Notes under the pieces: model-generated
What the model was told of the DNA's origin: nothing
What the model saw: the letters and a program-made list of their open reading frames with translations, nothing else
Databases searched by the model: none
Shown here: positions 37,419-45,048 of the stretch, piece by piece
How positions within the stretch are numbered: the stretch's first letter is position 1
Layout: each line of letters begins with the position of its first letter
From: JAWRCU01 sp033542235
GTDB lineage: Bacteria; Pseudomonadota; Alphaproteobacteria; Rhizobiales; Rhizobiaceae
Assembly: GCF_033542235.1 (NCBI RefSeq)
Contig: NZ_JAWRCU010000005.1
Coordinates: forward strand, 310,001-374,000
DNA length: 64,000 nucleotides
Reading direction: 5' to 3'
Program-made: the position numbers and the translations under genes

Positions 37419-38029
37419 TCAACAACCCCGTTCCTGCGAATTCATCTGACCAGGCGCGGCTGTGTTTGCCCCTGTGCCCTGCCCTGGCATGGCATTCTGG
37501 GCCTGGTGTCCGGGCGCACAGTCGCGGCTTGAACTTGAATTCTCCGGCGTCGAGCCGATTCTCGAACTGCTGATGTTCCCGCTGCCGTTTCCGATGGATC
37601 CGGTCGTAACTAAGGTGCCTCCGGTTCCGATCGCGTTGCCGGTACCGGTGGAGCCGCCGCTACCCGAGTTGTCCCCGGTTCCACTGCCGGTTCCAGTGGA
37701 GCTGGTGGCACTCGAGCTGCCGCCGGTGGCGCCGCCTGTGCCCATCGAGCCGGTGGCGCCCGAGCTGCCGCCGGTGGCGCCGCGTGTGCCCATCGAGCCG
37801 GTCGCGACCGAGCTGCCGCCGGTGGCGCCGCCTGTGCCCATCGAGCCGGTGGCGCCCGAGCTGCCGCCGGTGGCGCCGCGTGTGCCCATCGAGCCGGCGC
37901 CTGAGCTGCCGCCAATTGCGCGGCCTGTGCCTGCGGAGCCGCCAGTACCCGAGCTACCTCCAGTTTGGGCGATCGCCAGAGAGGCTGATAGGGCGATGGC
38001 TGCCGATGCAATAGGAGTCGCTTCATCAT
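37419..38029 (-). pseudogene. Secreted Gly/Ser/Thr-repeat protein, frameshifted in the signal peptide
   Basis: A good ribosome site (AAGGAG, 38037-38042 on the minus strand) precedes ATG ATG AAG CGA CTC CTA at 38029-38012 (MMKRLL). The matching remainder of a signal peptide (ASAAIALSASLAIAQTGG) is in another frame, starting at 38009. The reading frame after the shift stays open for about 190 codons, containing GSMGTRGATGGSSGAT repeats and a C-terminal QNAMPGQGTGANTAAPGQMN. A one-base change near 38010-38012 would join the two. Either the gene is inactivated, or this is a sequencing or phase-variation event. Function would be extracellular; family unknown. Confidence 0.65.
37717..37905. repeat. 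48-bp tandem repeat, four units
   Basis: Units at 37717-37764, 37765-37812, 37813-37860 and a 45-base last unit at 37861-37905. Units 1 and 3 agree, and units 2 and 4 agree, differing by CCTGTG versus CGTGTG, so the array probably grew by a 96-bp duplication. It encodes 16-residue GSMGT(R/G)GATGGSSGAT repeats on the minus strand. Confidence 0.85.
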
Positions 38030-38339
38030 TAGAATTCTCCTTCGTCTGATGCGCACCGTGGCGCTCGGCCCTGCCAGCATCAGCGATTGGGTGTTCTGGG
38101 CGTGCGATGAAGCAACGCGATTGCTGGCTCCCGCGGTTCGTCATGTGAGCGGATCATCGACACGGGGCGGATCAGTGTCGCCCCCTGCGCAGAGGCGCCG
38201 CCTCCTCTCCCACCACGGCCGCGCTGCACCAAGGCGAAGACTGCCACCGGGCCAGCAATTCTGCTTATGCGCTGATCCGCTGCGGCCTCCAGATCGAGGT
38301 CGCAGCGAATCCGTCGCCCACCGGCGCCTCTGCTATACG
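38030..38339. other. Spacer between two minus-strand secreted-protein genes
   Basis: About 310 bases hold the ribosome site of the repeat-protein gene and presumably its promoter. I see no supported gene, hairpin or repeat. Confidence 0.5.
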
Positions 38340-38642
38340 CTAATGATTATGGGACTGCTGGAAGCCGGCCACGTCGTACTGGGCCACGCTCTTCGGATTC
38401 TTGGAGTTCTGCGGCTGGCTGCCTGCGTAGTGTGCTGGCGCGGTGCCATTTGGGTTGAAGGCTGAACCCGGGGCAGTGCTGGCGTGGCCCGGCGTGACAC
38501 TGCCCGTCTGTGCGGTGCCGATCGTTTGGTTCGGCTGACCTGTCGTCCCGGTTACCGTGTGGACGTTACCGGCCAAAGCCAAGCCGGTGGAGGTTGCGAG
38601 CAAGGAAATGCCAAGCATCATCGACATCATGAGATGTTTCAT
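38340..38642 (-). CDS. Small secreted hypothetical protein
   Basis: A 100-residue protein with a Sec signal (MKHLMMSMMLGISLLATSTG, LALAG). The mature part is rich in Gly/Thr/Asn/Gln, ending GSAFNPNGTAPAHYAGSQPQ, then NSKNPKSVAQYDVAGFQQSH. The FNPNGTA-HYAG-QPQNS-N-SVAQYDV pattern is, from memory, common in small rhizobial exported proteins of unknown role. It may share ancestry with the frameshifted repeat protein next to it, since both are small and secreted, but I see no direct similarity beyond composition. Confidence 0.7.
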   Translation of the reverse strand: MKHLMMSMMLGISLLATSTGLALAGNVHTVTGTTGQPNQTIGTAQTGSVTPGHASTAPGSAFNPNGTAPAHYAGSQPQNSKNPKSVAQYDVAGFQQSHNH

Positions 38643-38765
38643 GGCTGTTCTCCAAAGGGATGTCCAAGCGTACCGCTGACCCCGTCCTCGAGCCGCTTGA
38701 AGGCTTCACCAGGGCACGGCGGTGCCATTCACGGAAGGGCTCATTGGCCCCTCAACGCCTTCAAC

Positions 38766-38872
38766 GCCCCCTTACCTCGCCCTATTCCCGGAAATCGCGA
38801 CTATTCGCGTTCGCTGGTTACCGGCCTCTGCGGGTCCTGCCCTACCCCCTATTGCCTGTCGCCCTATCTACG
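38766..38872. repeat. Degenerate copy D of the 8-bp-period array
   Basis: CGCCCTATTCCCGG near 38780 and GCCCTACCCCCTATTGCC near 38840 echo the minus-orientation units of the array family (TTGCCCTA). No clear inverted partner is left. It lies just upstream of the DUF72 start at 38881. Confidence 0.5.
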
Positions 38873-38880
38873 GCCACGAC

Positions 38881-39780
38881 ATGCGCTCGCCGAAACAAGG
38901 CACAATCCGCATCGGTATCTCGGGCTGGACTTATGCACGCTGGCGCGGCGTCTTCTATCCCGAAGACCTACCGCATAGCCGGGAGCTTGCCTATGCCGCG
39001 CAGCATTTTCCGGCGATCGAGATCAATGGCACCTTTTACGGGCTACAGCGCCCCGAGAGCTTTGCGGCCTGGAGAGAACAAACGCCTGACTGCTTCGTCT
39101 TCGCCATCAAGGGGTCGCGCTACATCACGCATATGCTGAAGCTGAAGAACATCGAGACGCCGCTCGCCAACTTCTTCGCATCCGGCCTGCTGCGCCTCGG
39201 TCCGAAGCTAGAACCGATCCTGTGGCAGTTCCCACCGCAGATGAAGTTCGACCCTGAGCGCTTCCGATCCTTCCTCGCCCTCCTGCCGCATGATACGGGG
39301 GAGGCGGCGAAGCTGGCGCGGCGCCACGACGAGCGGCTCAAAGGCCGCGCCTGGCTGCAGAGCGACGTCGAGCAGCCGCTGAGGCACGCCGTCGAGATCC
39401 GCAACGACAGCTTCCGTGTGCCGGAGTTCATCGACCTGTTGCGCCGCTACGACATCGCGCTGGTCTGTGCAGACACTGTCGAATGGCCGCTCCTGATGGA
39501 TCTGACTTCCGATTTCGTCTACTGCCGGTTGCACGGATCACAGGAGCTCTACGCGAGCGGCTATGACGACGATGCACTCGACACCTGGGCAAACCGCGTG
39601 CGCGCCTGGGCCCGCGGCGGCGAGCCCGCCAATGCCGACCGCGTGCTCGGGCCGACGAAGCGGCTCGCGAAGGGGCGCGATGTCTATGTTTTCTTCGACA
39701 ACGACGCGAAGGTCCGCGCGCCGGCAGATGCGAAGGGGCTGGCGGAGCGGCTTGGGGTTAACGTGGAGGAAGCTGCATGA
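38881..39780 (+). CDS. DUF72-family protein
   Basis: A 299-residue TIM-barrel-like protein of the DUF72 (YecE) family. It begins with GTIRIGISGWTYARWRGVFY, then has FPAIEINGTFYGLQRPESF and FAIKGSRYITH, with WQFPPQMKFD and the C-terminal DVYVFFDNDAK motif. ATG at 38881 is preferred because it places IRIGISGW near the N-terminus; an upstream ATG at 38722 would add non-homologous sequence across repeat D. Biochemical function unknown. Convergent with the L-fuconate dehydratase gene, with array copy B between them. Confidence 0.88.
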   Translation: MRSPKQGTIRIGISGWTYARWRGVFYPEDLPHSRELAYAAQHFPAIEINGTFYGLQRPESFAAWREQTPDCFVFAIKGSRYITHMLKLKNIETPLANFFASGLLRLGPKLEPILWQFPPQMKFDPERFRSFLALLPHDTGEAAKLARRHDERLKGRAWLQSDVEQPLRHAVEIRNDSFRVPEFIDLLRRYDIALVCADTVEWPLLMDLTSDFVYCRLHGSQELYASGYDDDALDTWANRVRAWARGGEPANADRVLGPTKRLAKGRDVYVFFDNDAKVRAPADAKGLAERLGVNVEEAA

Positions 39781-39783
39781 GCG

Positions 39784-39916
39784 GCAAGGCAATAGGGCAA
39801 TATGGCGCAGTAGGTAGTCGAGGAGACGGCACGCGTCGCGTTCGTTCGACCGCCAGCTACCGCGTGACCACCAGTCCCTGTTGCCCCCTACTGCCTTATT
39901 GCCCTATTGCCCTTTG
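39784..39916. repeat. Palindromic 8-bp-period array, copy B
   Basis: The left arm AGGCAATAGGGCAATATGGC starts four bases after the DUF72 stop. The right arm (CTGCCTTATTGCCCTATTGC, to about 39914) overlaps the 3' end of the fuconate dehydratase gene and gives its last codons, ...KGQ, and TAG stop. The spacer is about 60 bases. Arms share GGCAATAGGGCAATA exactly. Confidence 0.8.
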
Positions 39917-41184
39917 AATTGATACGCCTCGATCGAACCCGCCTTCATCTCGATCGAGAAGCCGGGCAGTTTAGGCGGCATATAGGCGGCATTCCTGATC
40001 TCGCAGGGATCGACGAAATGCTCGTGCAGGTGGTCGACATATTCGATGACGCGGCCGTCCTTCGTGCCTGACACCGCAACATAGTCGATCATCGAAAGGT
40101 GCTGGACATATTCGCACAACCCTACCCCGCCGGCATGCGGCCAGACTGGCAGGCCGAACTTTGCGGCCATCAGCAGCACTGCAAGAACCTCGTTCAGCCC
40201 ACCCATGCGGCAGGCGTCGATCTGCACGACGTCGATCGCACCGCCGGCAATGAGCTGCTTGAAGATGATGCGGTTCTGGCACATCTCGCCGGTCGCGACC
40301 TTGATCGGGCTCACAGCCTCCCGGATCGCTCTGTGGCCGGCAATATCGTCCGGGCTGGTCGGCTCCTCGATGAAATGGGGCTTGGCGAAGGCGAGCTTCT
40401 TCACCCAATCGATCGCCTGGCCGACTTCCCAGACCTGATTGGCGTCGATCATCAGGAAACGATCTGGCCCAAGCACCTCGCGGGCGATCGTCAGCCGACG
40501 AATGTCGTCGTCGAGATCGCGACCGACCTTCATCTTGACGTGGTTGAAGCCTGCGTCGACTGCCTCCTGGCAGAGCCTTCGCAGCTTGGCGTCGTCATAG
40601 CCGAGCCAGCCCGCCGAGGTCGTGTAGGAGGCATAGCCCTCGCGCCCGAGCGTTGCGATGCGCTCCGCCTTGCCGGGCGCGGCGCGGCGCAGAATATCGA
40701 GTGCCTCGTCGGGCGTCAGTGCGTCGGTGAGGTAGCGGAAATCGACGATGCCGACGAGCTCTTCCGGGCTCATATCGGCGACCAGGCGCCAAACTGGCTT
40801 GCCGGCTTCTTTCGCCCACAGGTCCCACACAGCGTTGACGACCGCGCCTGTGGCGAGATGCATCGCCCCCTTGTCCGGACCGATCCAGCGCAGCTGGCTA
40901 TCGCCGGTGATGTGCCGCCAGAAGCGGCCGGGATTCTCCTTCACCCAGTCCAGCTCGAGCCCGACGACCAGATGCCGCAGCGCCTCGATCGCAGCGCAGC
41001 AGATGTCGTTGCCGCGCCCGATCGTAAAGGTGAGCCCATGGCCTGCAAGCCCGTCGCGATCCGTGTCGAGGATGACATAGGCCGCCGAATAGTCCGGGTC
41101 CGGATTCATCGCATCCGAGCCGTCGAGGCTCTGCGATGTTGGGAATCGCAGGTCGAAGGTGCGCAGGCCGGTGATACGGGTCAC
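39904..41184 (-). CDS. L-fuconate dehydratase (enolase superfamily)
   Basis: A 426-residue enolase-superfamily dehydratase. Catalytic and metal residues are visible: KMKVGRDLDDD (K-x-K), LMIDANQVWEV (Asp), HFIEEPTSPDD (Glu), KVATGEMCQNR (Glu) and VWPHAGGVGLCEY (His). Length and the GRGNDICCAAIEA and WLGYDDAKLRRL segments fit FucD, converting L-fuconate to 2-keto-3-deoxy-L-fuconate. The start is GTG at 41184 with GGGAG upstream. It is the last gene of the sugar operon, and array copies B and C flank it. Related sugar-acid dehydratases are the alternative. Confidence 0.88.
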   Translation of the reverse strand: MTRITGLRTFDLRFPTSQSLDGSDAMNPDPDYSAAYVILDTDRDGLAGHGLTFTIGRGNDICCAAIEALRHLVVGLELDWVKENPGRFWRHITGDSQLRWIGPDKGAMHLATGAVVNAVWDLWAKEAGKPVWRLVADMSPEELVGIVDFRYLTDALTPDEALDILRRAAPGKAERIATLGREGYASYTTSAGWLGYDDAKLRRLCQEAVDAGFNHVKMKVGRDLDDDIRRLTIAREVLGPDRFLMIDANQVWEVGQAIDWVKKLAFAKPHFIEEPTSPDDIAGHRAIREAVSPIKVATGEMCQNRIIFKQLIAGGAIDVVQIDACRMGGLNEVLAVLLMAAKFGLPVWPHAGGVGLCEYVQHLSMIDYVAVSGTKDGRVIEYVDHLHEHFVDPCEIRNAAYMPPKLPGFSIEMKAGSIEAYQFKGQ

Positions 41185-41203
41185 TTGGTTGCTCCCGGAA
41201 GCG

Positions 41204-41330
41204 AGTAGGGCAATAGGGCAAAGGGCAGTAGGGGAATAAGGGAGTAAGGGAGTAGGTGACGAAAAACGGAGACCGATTTGTGGTCCCTATTGCCCTAGTG
41301 CCCTATTCCCCTACTCCCGTATTCCCTTAG
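41204..41330. repeat. Palindromic 8-bp-period array, copy C
   Basis: Left arm 41204-41255 has units GTAGGGCAATAGGGCAAAGG and AGTAGGGGAATAAGGGAGTA; the inverted right arm is 41284-41330. The spacer is only about 28 bases, so it could fold as a compact long hairpin. It lies inside the sugar operon, between the hydrolase stop (41327-41329) and the dehydratase start (41184). Confidence 0.8.
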
Positions 41331-42172
41331 ACGTCGGCTTTCGTCACCTGCCGCTGCTTGCCGAGCCCTTCGATGCCGAGCTCGATGATTTCGCCGGGCT
41401 TCAGGAAGCGCGGCGGCTTCATGCCGAGACCTACGCCAGGCGGCGTGCCGGTTGAGATGATGTCGCCGGGCAAGAGGCTCATGAACTGGCTGAGGTAGGA
41501 GACGAGAAAGGCGACGCCGTAGACCATGGTCTTCGTCGAGCCGTTCTGCATCGTCTCCCCGTTGAGCGTCAGCCACATCGGCAGGTTCTGCGGATCCGGC
41601 ACCTCGTTCTTGGTCACCAGCCACGGCCCGATCGGGCCGAAGGTGTCGCAGCTCTTGCCTTTCGTCCACTGACCCTGGCGCTCGGCCTGGAAGGCGCGCT
41701 CCGACACGTCGTTGACCACGCAATAGCCGGCGACATAGTTGAGTGCTTCGGCCTCGGTGACATACTTCGCCTTGCTGCCGATTACCACGCCGAGCTCGAC
41801 TTCCCAGTCGGTCTTCAGCGAGCCGCGCGGGATCACGATGTCGTCGTCGGGGCCGACGATCGCCGAAGTGGCCTTCATGAAGATGATCGGCTCGGATGGC
41901 ACAGTCGCGTTCGTCTCGGCGGCGTGGTCCGAATAGTTGAGCCCGATGCAGATGAACTTGCCGGTGCCGGCAACGCAGGGGCCAATGCGTGGATTGCCGT
42001 CGACCAGCGGCAGGCTCTCGAGGTCAATATTGGCGAGCGTGGCCAGCGAATCCGGGCTCAGCGCAGAACCGGCGATGTCGGACACATGGCCCGAGAGATC
42101 GCGAATCCGGCCGGCGCTGTCGAGCACACCGGGCCGCTCGCGCCCTGCCTCGCCGTATCTCAGTAGCTTCAT
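41327..42172 (-). CDS. FAH-family hydrolase, probable 2,4-diketo-3-deoxy-L-fuconate hydrolase
   Basis: A 281-residue fumarylacetoacetate-hydrolase-fold enzyme. Landmarks: FICIGLNYSDHAAE (active-site His), KATSAIVGPDDDI, DWEVELGVVIG (metal Glu) and GDIISTGTPPGVGLG. In the non-phosphorylating L-fucose route this family cleaves 2,4-diketo-3-deoxy-L-fuconate to pyruvate and L-lactate. The start ATG at 42172 has GGAGG eight to twelve bases upstream. It is in one operon with the SDR upstream. Its TAA stop touches array copy C. Confidence 0.87.
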   Translation of the reverse strand: MKLLRYGEAGRERPGVLDSAGRIRDLSGHVSDIAGSALSPDSLATLANIDLESLPLVDGNPRIGPCVAGTGKFICIGLNYSDHAAETNATVPSEPIIFMKATSAIVGPDDDIVIPRGSLKTDWEVELGVVIGSKAKYVTEAEALNYVAGYCVVNDVSERAFQAERQGQWTKGKSCDTFGPIGPWLVTKNEVPDPQNLPMWLTLNGETMQNGSTKTMVYGVAFLVSYLSQFMSLLPGDIISTGTPPGVGLGMKPPRFLKPGEIIELGIEGLGKQRQVTKADV

Positions 42173-42194
42173 AGAAAAAGTCCTCCAGATGTTT

Positions 42195-42926
42195 TCAGAT
42201 CGTCCAGCCGCCGTCGATAGCGTAGGCTTGGCCGCTCGTATAGGTCGCGCCGGCAAGATAGACGGCAAGATCGGCGATCTCCTCGGGGGTGCCGATCCGC
42301 CCCATGGGCTGGCGCGCGACGAAGGCCTTGCGCGCCGCCTCGTAGTCACCCTGCGCCTTCAACCTGTCCTGTAGCGACGGGCTCTCGACCGTGCCCGGGC
42401 AGATCGCGTTGCAGCGAATCCCCTGCGCGACATAGTCGGCCGCCACGGACTTGGTGAGCCCGACGACCGCGGCCTTGGTGACTCCATAGGCGAAACGATT
42501 CGGCACGCCTTTGACGCTCCCCGCAACGGAGGCCATGTTGACGATGGCGCCCCCGCCCTGTGCGATCATGCCCGGGAGTACTGCGCGAATCGTGCGAACC
42601 ATCGATTTCACATTGAGATCAAAGGCGAATTCCAGCTCCTCGTCCTTCATCTCCATTATGGAGCCCGAATGGACGAAGCCTGCGCAGTTGAAGAGGATGT
42701 CGATCCGGCCGATCTTCTTCACCGCAGCTTCGACCGCCGCCGTGTCGAGCACGTCGAGCCGCCTCGTCGTGATCCCCTTCTTGCCTGCAAGCTCAGCCAG
42801 AGTCTTCTCGTTGATATCGGTTGCGTGCACAGTCGCGCCGGCGCTCGCAAAAGCGAGCGCGCTCGCTTTACCGATCCCCTGCCCGGCTGCGGTTACAAGC
42901 GCGATCTTCCCTTCAAGATTTGCCAT
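42195..42926 (-). CDS. SDR oxidoreductase, probable 2-keto-3-deoxy-L-fuconate dehydrogenase
   Basis: A 243-residue short-chain dehydrogenase. The Rossmann motif is ALVTAAGQGIGKAS, then LFNCAGFVHSG (NAG), the catalytic Ser in NMASVAGS and YGVTKAA (YxxxK), and CPGTVESP. The length and the short N-terminus (MANLEGKIALV) fit the DHRS6-like/KDF dehydrogenases that oxidise the C4 hydroxyl of 2-keto-3-deoxy-L-fuconate. Neighbours are the FAH hydrolase (downstream) and MaoC (upstream). ATG at 42926 has AGGAACTG before it. Confidence 0.87.
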   Translation of the reverse strand: MANLEGKIALVTAAGQGIGKASALAFASAGATVHATDINEKTLAELAGKKGITTRRLDVLDTAAVEAAVKKIGRIDILFNCAGFVHSGSIMEMKDEELEFAFDLNVKSMVRTIRAVLPGMIAQGGGAIVNMASVAGSVKGVPNRFAYGVTKAAVVGLTKSVAADYVAQGIRCNAICPGTVESPSLQDRLKAQGDYEAARKAFVARQPMGRIGTPEEIADLAVYLAGATYTSGQAYAIDGGWTI

Positions 42927-42958
42927 TTTCAGTTCCTGCTCAAATGGTTGACTGCCGG

Positions 42959-43423
42959 TCAGACCGGTTTGTTGCGCCGCTCTGCGATGAGGATGTGATC
43001 GGCGGCGAGCACCACCTCTCCGCGCTGATTCAAAACCTCGCAACGCTCGACAACGCGGCCTGCATCGCGCCGCTTCGGATCGTCTTCCTTCGAGGCGATG
43101 GTGACGCGCGTCTTGATCGTGTCGCCGATGAAGACCGGCCTGATGAAGCGCAGGCGATCATAGCCGTAGGAGAAGGCGACCGGATTGATGAGGCTGGCGG
43201 TCAGGCCGATGCCGATCGAGAAGATCATGGTTCCGTGTGCCACACGCTGGCCGAAAGGCGTCGTCCTGGCGAACTCGGCATCCATGTGATGCGGAAAGAA
43301 ATCGCCCGTGTGGCCGGCGTGCACCACGAAATCGGTCTCCGTGATGGTACGGCCGGTGGTCGTCCGCACGTGGTCCAGTTCGTAATCCTCGAAATAGATC
43401 GCCTGCTCCATTTGCAACTTCAC
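42959..43423 (-). CDS. MaoC-family hot-dog dehydratase/hydratase, paralogue 1
   Basis: About 154 residues. The R-hydratase core is VVHAGHTGDFFPHHMDAEFA (hydratase Asp/His) and GQRVAHGTMIFSIGIGLTAS, with YGYDRLRFIRPVFIGDT. GTG at 43423 overlaps the upstream stop; an ATG four codons on (43411) is equally possible. MaoC proteins hydrate enoyl-CoAs, which does not belong to the textbook fucose route. The gene is embedded in the sugar operon and is similar to the MaoC protein at 54827. Its role here is unknown. Confidence 0.85.
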   Translation of the reverse strand: MKLQMEQAIYFEDYELDHVRTTTGRTITETDFVVHAGHTGDFFPHHMDAEFARTTPFGQRVAHGTMIFSIGIGLTASLINPVAFSYGYDRLRFIRPVFIGDTIKTRVTIASKEDDPKRRDAGRVVERCEVLNQRGEVVLAADHILIAERRNKPV

Positions 43424-44493
43424 CCTTCAGGCTTCTTGGCGAGCGGCGTCGCGGGCGCAGCACTCGATTGGTAGGCTGCCTCGACCAGGGCCATGGTATT
43501 CCAGGCATCCTCGACGGAGCTCACCAGCTCGGCGTCCTCGCCTGCGGCGAAGCGCTGGACGTTGGCCATCCGGCCGACGAAGGCGTCCGGAAACCATCCG
43601 CCTTCGAGCGGCACGTTGATCCAGTCGCTGCCTCCCTTCGGGTAGATTTCCAGGATGTCCGGCTCGCCACGTGGATAGTCGAGGTTAACGCCGAGCTTCA
43701 AATAGGCAGCGCCTTCGGTACCGCAGATGCGGAACTCGCAGGCCTGGTATTTGCGCCCGAATTTATGGTCATGATTGATGGAAAGGGCGCAGCGAACACG
43801 CTCGCCATAGTCGAGGATCGCGCTTGTGCGCGTCTGCGCTATCGCGTGCGACGGGTGGCCGAGCGTCCTGGCGTGCACGCCCTTCGGGTCGCCGAGCAGC
43901 TGCCGGATGAGGTCGAGATAGTGGATCGAGTGCATGGCGATCTCGACCCGCGGAGCCTTGAGCAGGAACTCCCAAAGCTGCCAGGGCGTGGCGAGCGCCA
44001 GCCAGGCATCGAAATCGACAACTTCGCCAAGCCAGCCCTTGGCGATGGCGTCCTTCAGCGCCAGCATCATCGGCGCAAAGCGAAGCTGGAAATTGACGGC
44101 CGCCTTCAGTTCCCTGCACCGGCAGGTTTCCAGGATGCGGGTTGCATCGGCGAGATCGCCGCCCATCGGCTTCTGGATCAGCGCGACCGCGCCGCTGGGT
44201 AGCGCTTCCAGTACCTCGGCATGTCTAACCGGCGGCGTCGCGAGATCGAAAATCACGCCTTCGACCGAGGCCGCCTCCTCGATCGAGCGAAACGCCTTCA
44301 CGCCCCACGCGGCTGCCAGCTTTTCGGCCTTGGCTTGGTCCGGATCGTAGAGCCCGGCAACCGGGAAGCCTGCCTTCTTGTAGGCCGGAAAATGCGCGTC
44401 GCCGACGATCGACCCGGCGCCAAAGGTGACGATGGGTCGAGGCGCTGACGGCTTTGGCCAGGATTGGACGAGAGAGGTTGGGTCAAAGGGCAT
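43420..44493 (-). CDS. Gfo/Idh/MocA-family oxidoreductase, candidate sugar dehydrogenase
   Basis: A 357-residue NAD(P)-dependent enzyme. The Rossmann start is ITFGAGSIVGDAHFPAYKKA-like (written here as IVTFGAGSIVGDAHFPAYKK), then VEGVIFDLATPPVRHAEV, with the EKP-type motif as ALIQKPMGGD and the catalytic His in IAMHSIHYLDLIR. It ends ...PLAKKPEG, overlapping the MaoC start. No other candidate for the first oxidation of the sugar is in the operon, so it may be the L-fucose dehydrogenase, but this family is diverse. A RIME-like element precedes it. Confidence 0.83.
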   Translation of the reverse strand: MPFDPTSLVQSWPKPSAPRPIVTFGAGSIVGDAHFPAYKKAGFPVAGLYDPDQAKAEKLAAAWGVKAFRSIEEAASVEGVIFDLATPPVRHAEVLEALPSGAVALIQKPMGGDLADATRILETCRCRELKAAVNFQLRFAPMMLALKDAIAKGWLGEVVDFDAWLALATPWQLWEFLLKAPRVEIAMHSIHYLDLIRQLLGDPKGVHARTLGHPSHAIAQTRTSAILDYGERVRCALSINHDHKFGRKYQACEFRICGTEGAAYLKLGVNLDYPRGEPDILEIYPKGGSDWINVPLEGGWFPDAFVGRMANVQRFAAGEDAELVSSVEDAWNTMALVEAAYQSSAAPATPLAKKPEG

Positions 44494-44516
44494 GGGCAGG
44501 TCCGGCGCTTTCTGGA

Positions 44517-44700
44517 ATACCCCTCATCCGTCTCGGCGCTACGCGCCGAGCCACCTTCTCCCACAAGGGGAGAAGGGGGAGCTTGGCATGAACGGTTGGG
44601 CAAATCGCGGAGCTTGGAGCTTGGCGGAAACGAGAATGCAGGTCTCCCCTTCTCCCCTTGTGGGAGAAGGTGACGCCGAAGGCGACGGATAAGGGGTACT
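44517..44700. repeat. Rhizobial intergenic palindromic element (RIME-like), copy 2
   Basis: The left arm 44517-44581 includes GTCTCGGCGCTACGCGCCGA and CTTCTCCCACAAGGGGAGAA. The inverted right arm 44644-44700 includes CTCCCCTTGTGGGAGAAGG and GACGGATAAGGGGTACT. The core is about 60 bases. It lies between two co-directional genes of the sugar operon and resembles the copy at 23827-23992. Confidence 0.8.
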
Positions 44701-44714
44701 CCGCGCGCGACGTT

Positions 44715-45044
44715 TCAATCATGATGGAACACCTCGTCCATCGAGGCCCACCATTCGCCTTCCTTGCGCGTCTCGAAGGGCTGCTGGCATGGCATGCAGA
44801 CGGACCACCATTCCTGCGTCTTCGGGTCGGCGGCCATCTTCGCCATGTCGGCTTCGAAGTCGGTTCCGTGATATTCGAAATAGCTGAAGAGCAGATTCTC
44901 CGGCCGCTTCAGATAGATCGAATAGTTCTTGATGTTGCAGGCCGAGATCATATTCAGGACGTCGGGCCACACGGCCGCATGCAGCCGCACATATTCGTCG
45001 ACCTTTTCAGGCTTGAGGCCCAGCACCATGCTCATCCGCTGCAT
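44715..45044 (-). CDS. L-rhamnose/L-fucose mutarotase-family protein
   Basis: A 109-residue dimeric ferredoxin-like-fold protein of the RhaM family. MSMVLGLKPEKVDEYVRLHA, AVWPDVLNMISACNIKNYSI, LFSYFEYHG and QEWWSVCMPCQQPF match the conserved catalytic and dimer residues. It interconverts sugar anomers before dehydrogenation. ATG at 45044 is possible, but the ATG at 45035 has better spacing to AGGAAG. It follows the second enolase-superfamily gene by four bases. Confidence 0.9.
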   Translation of the reverse strand: MQRMSMVLGLKPEKVDEYVRLHAAVWPDVLNMISACNIKNYSIYLKRPENLLFSYFEYHGTDFEADMAKMAADPKTQEWWSVCMPCQQPFETRKEGEWWASMDEVFHHD

Positions 45045-45048
45045 CTTC

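Noticed and set aside
37717..37905. Regular repeat that could be taken for a CRISPR array
   Set aside because: Units are contiguous, 48 bp, without unique spacers, and translate in frame to Gly/Ser repeats; no cas genes.
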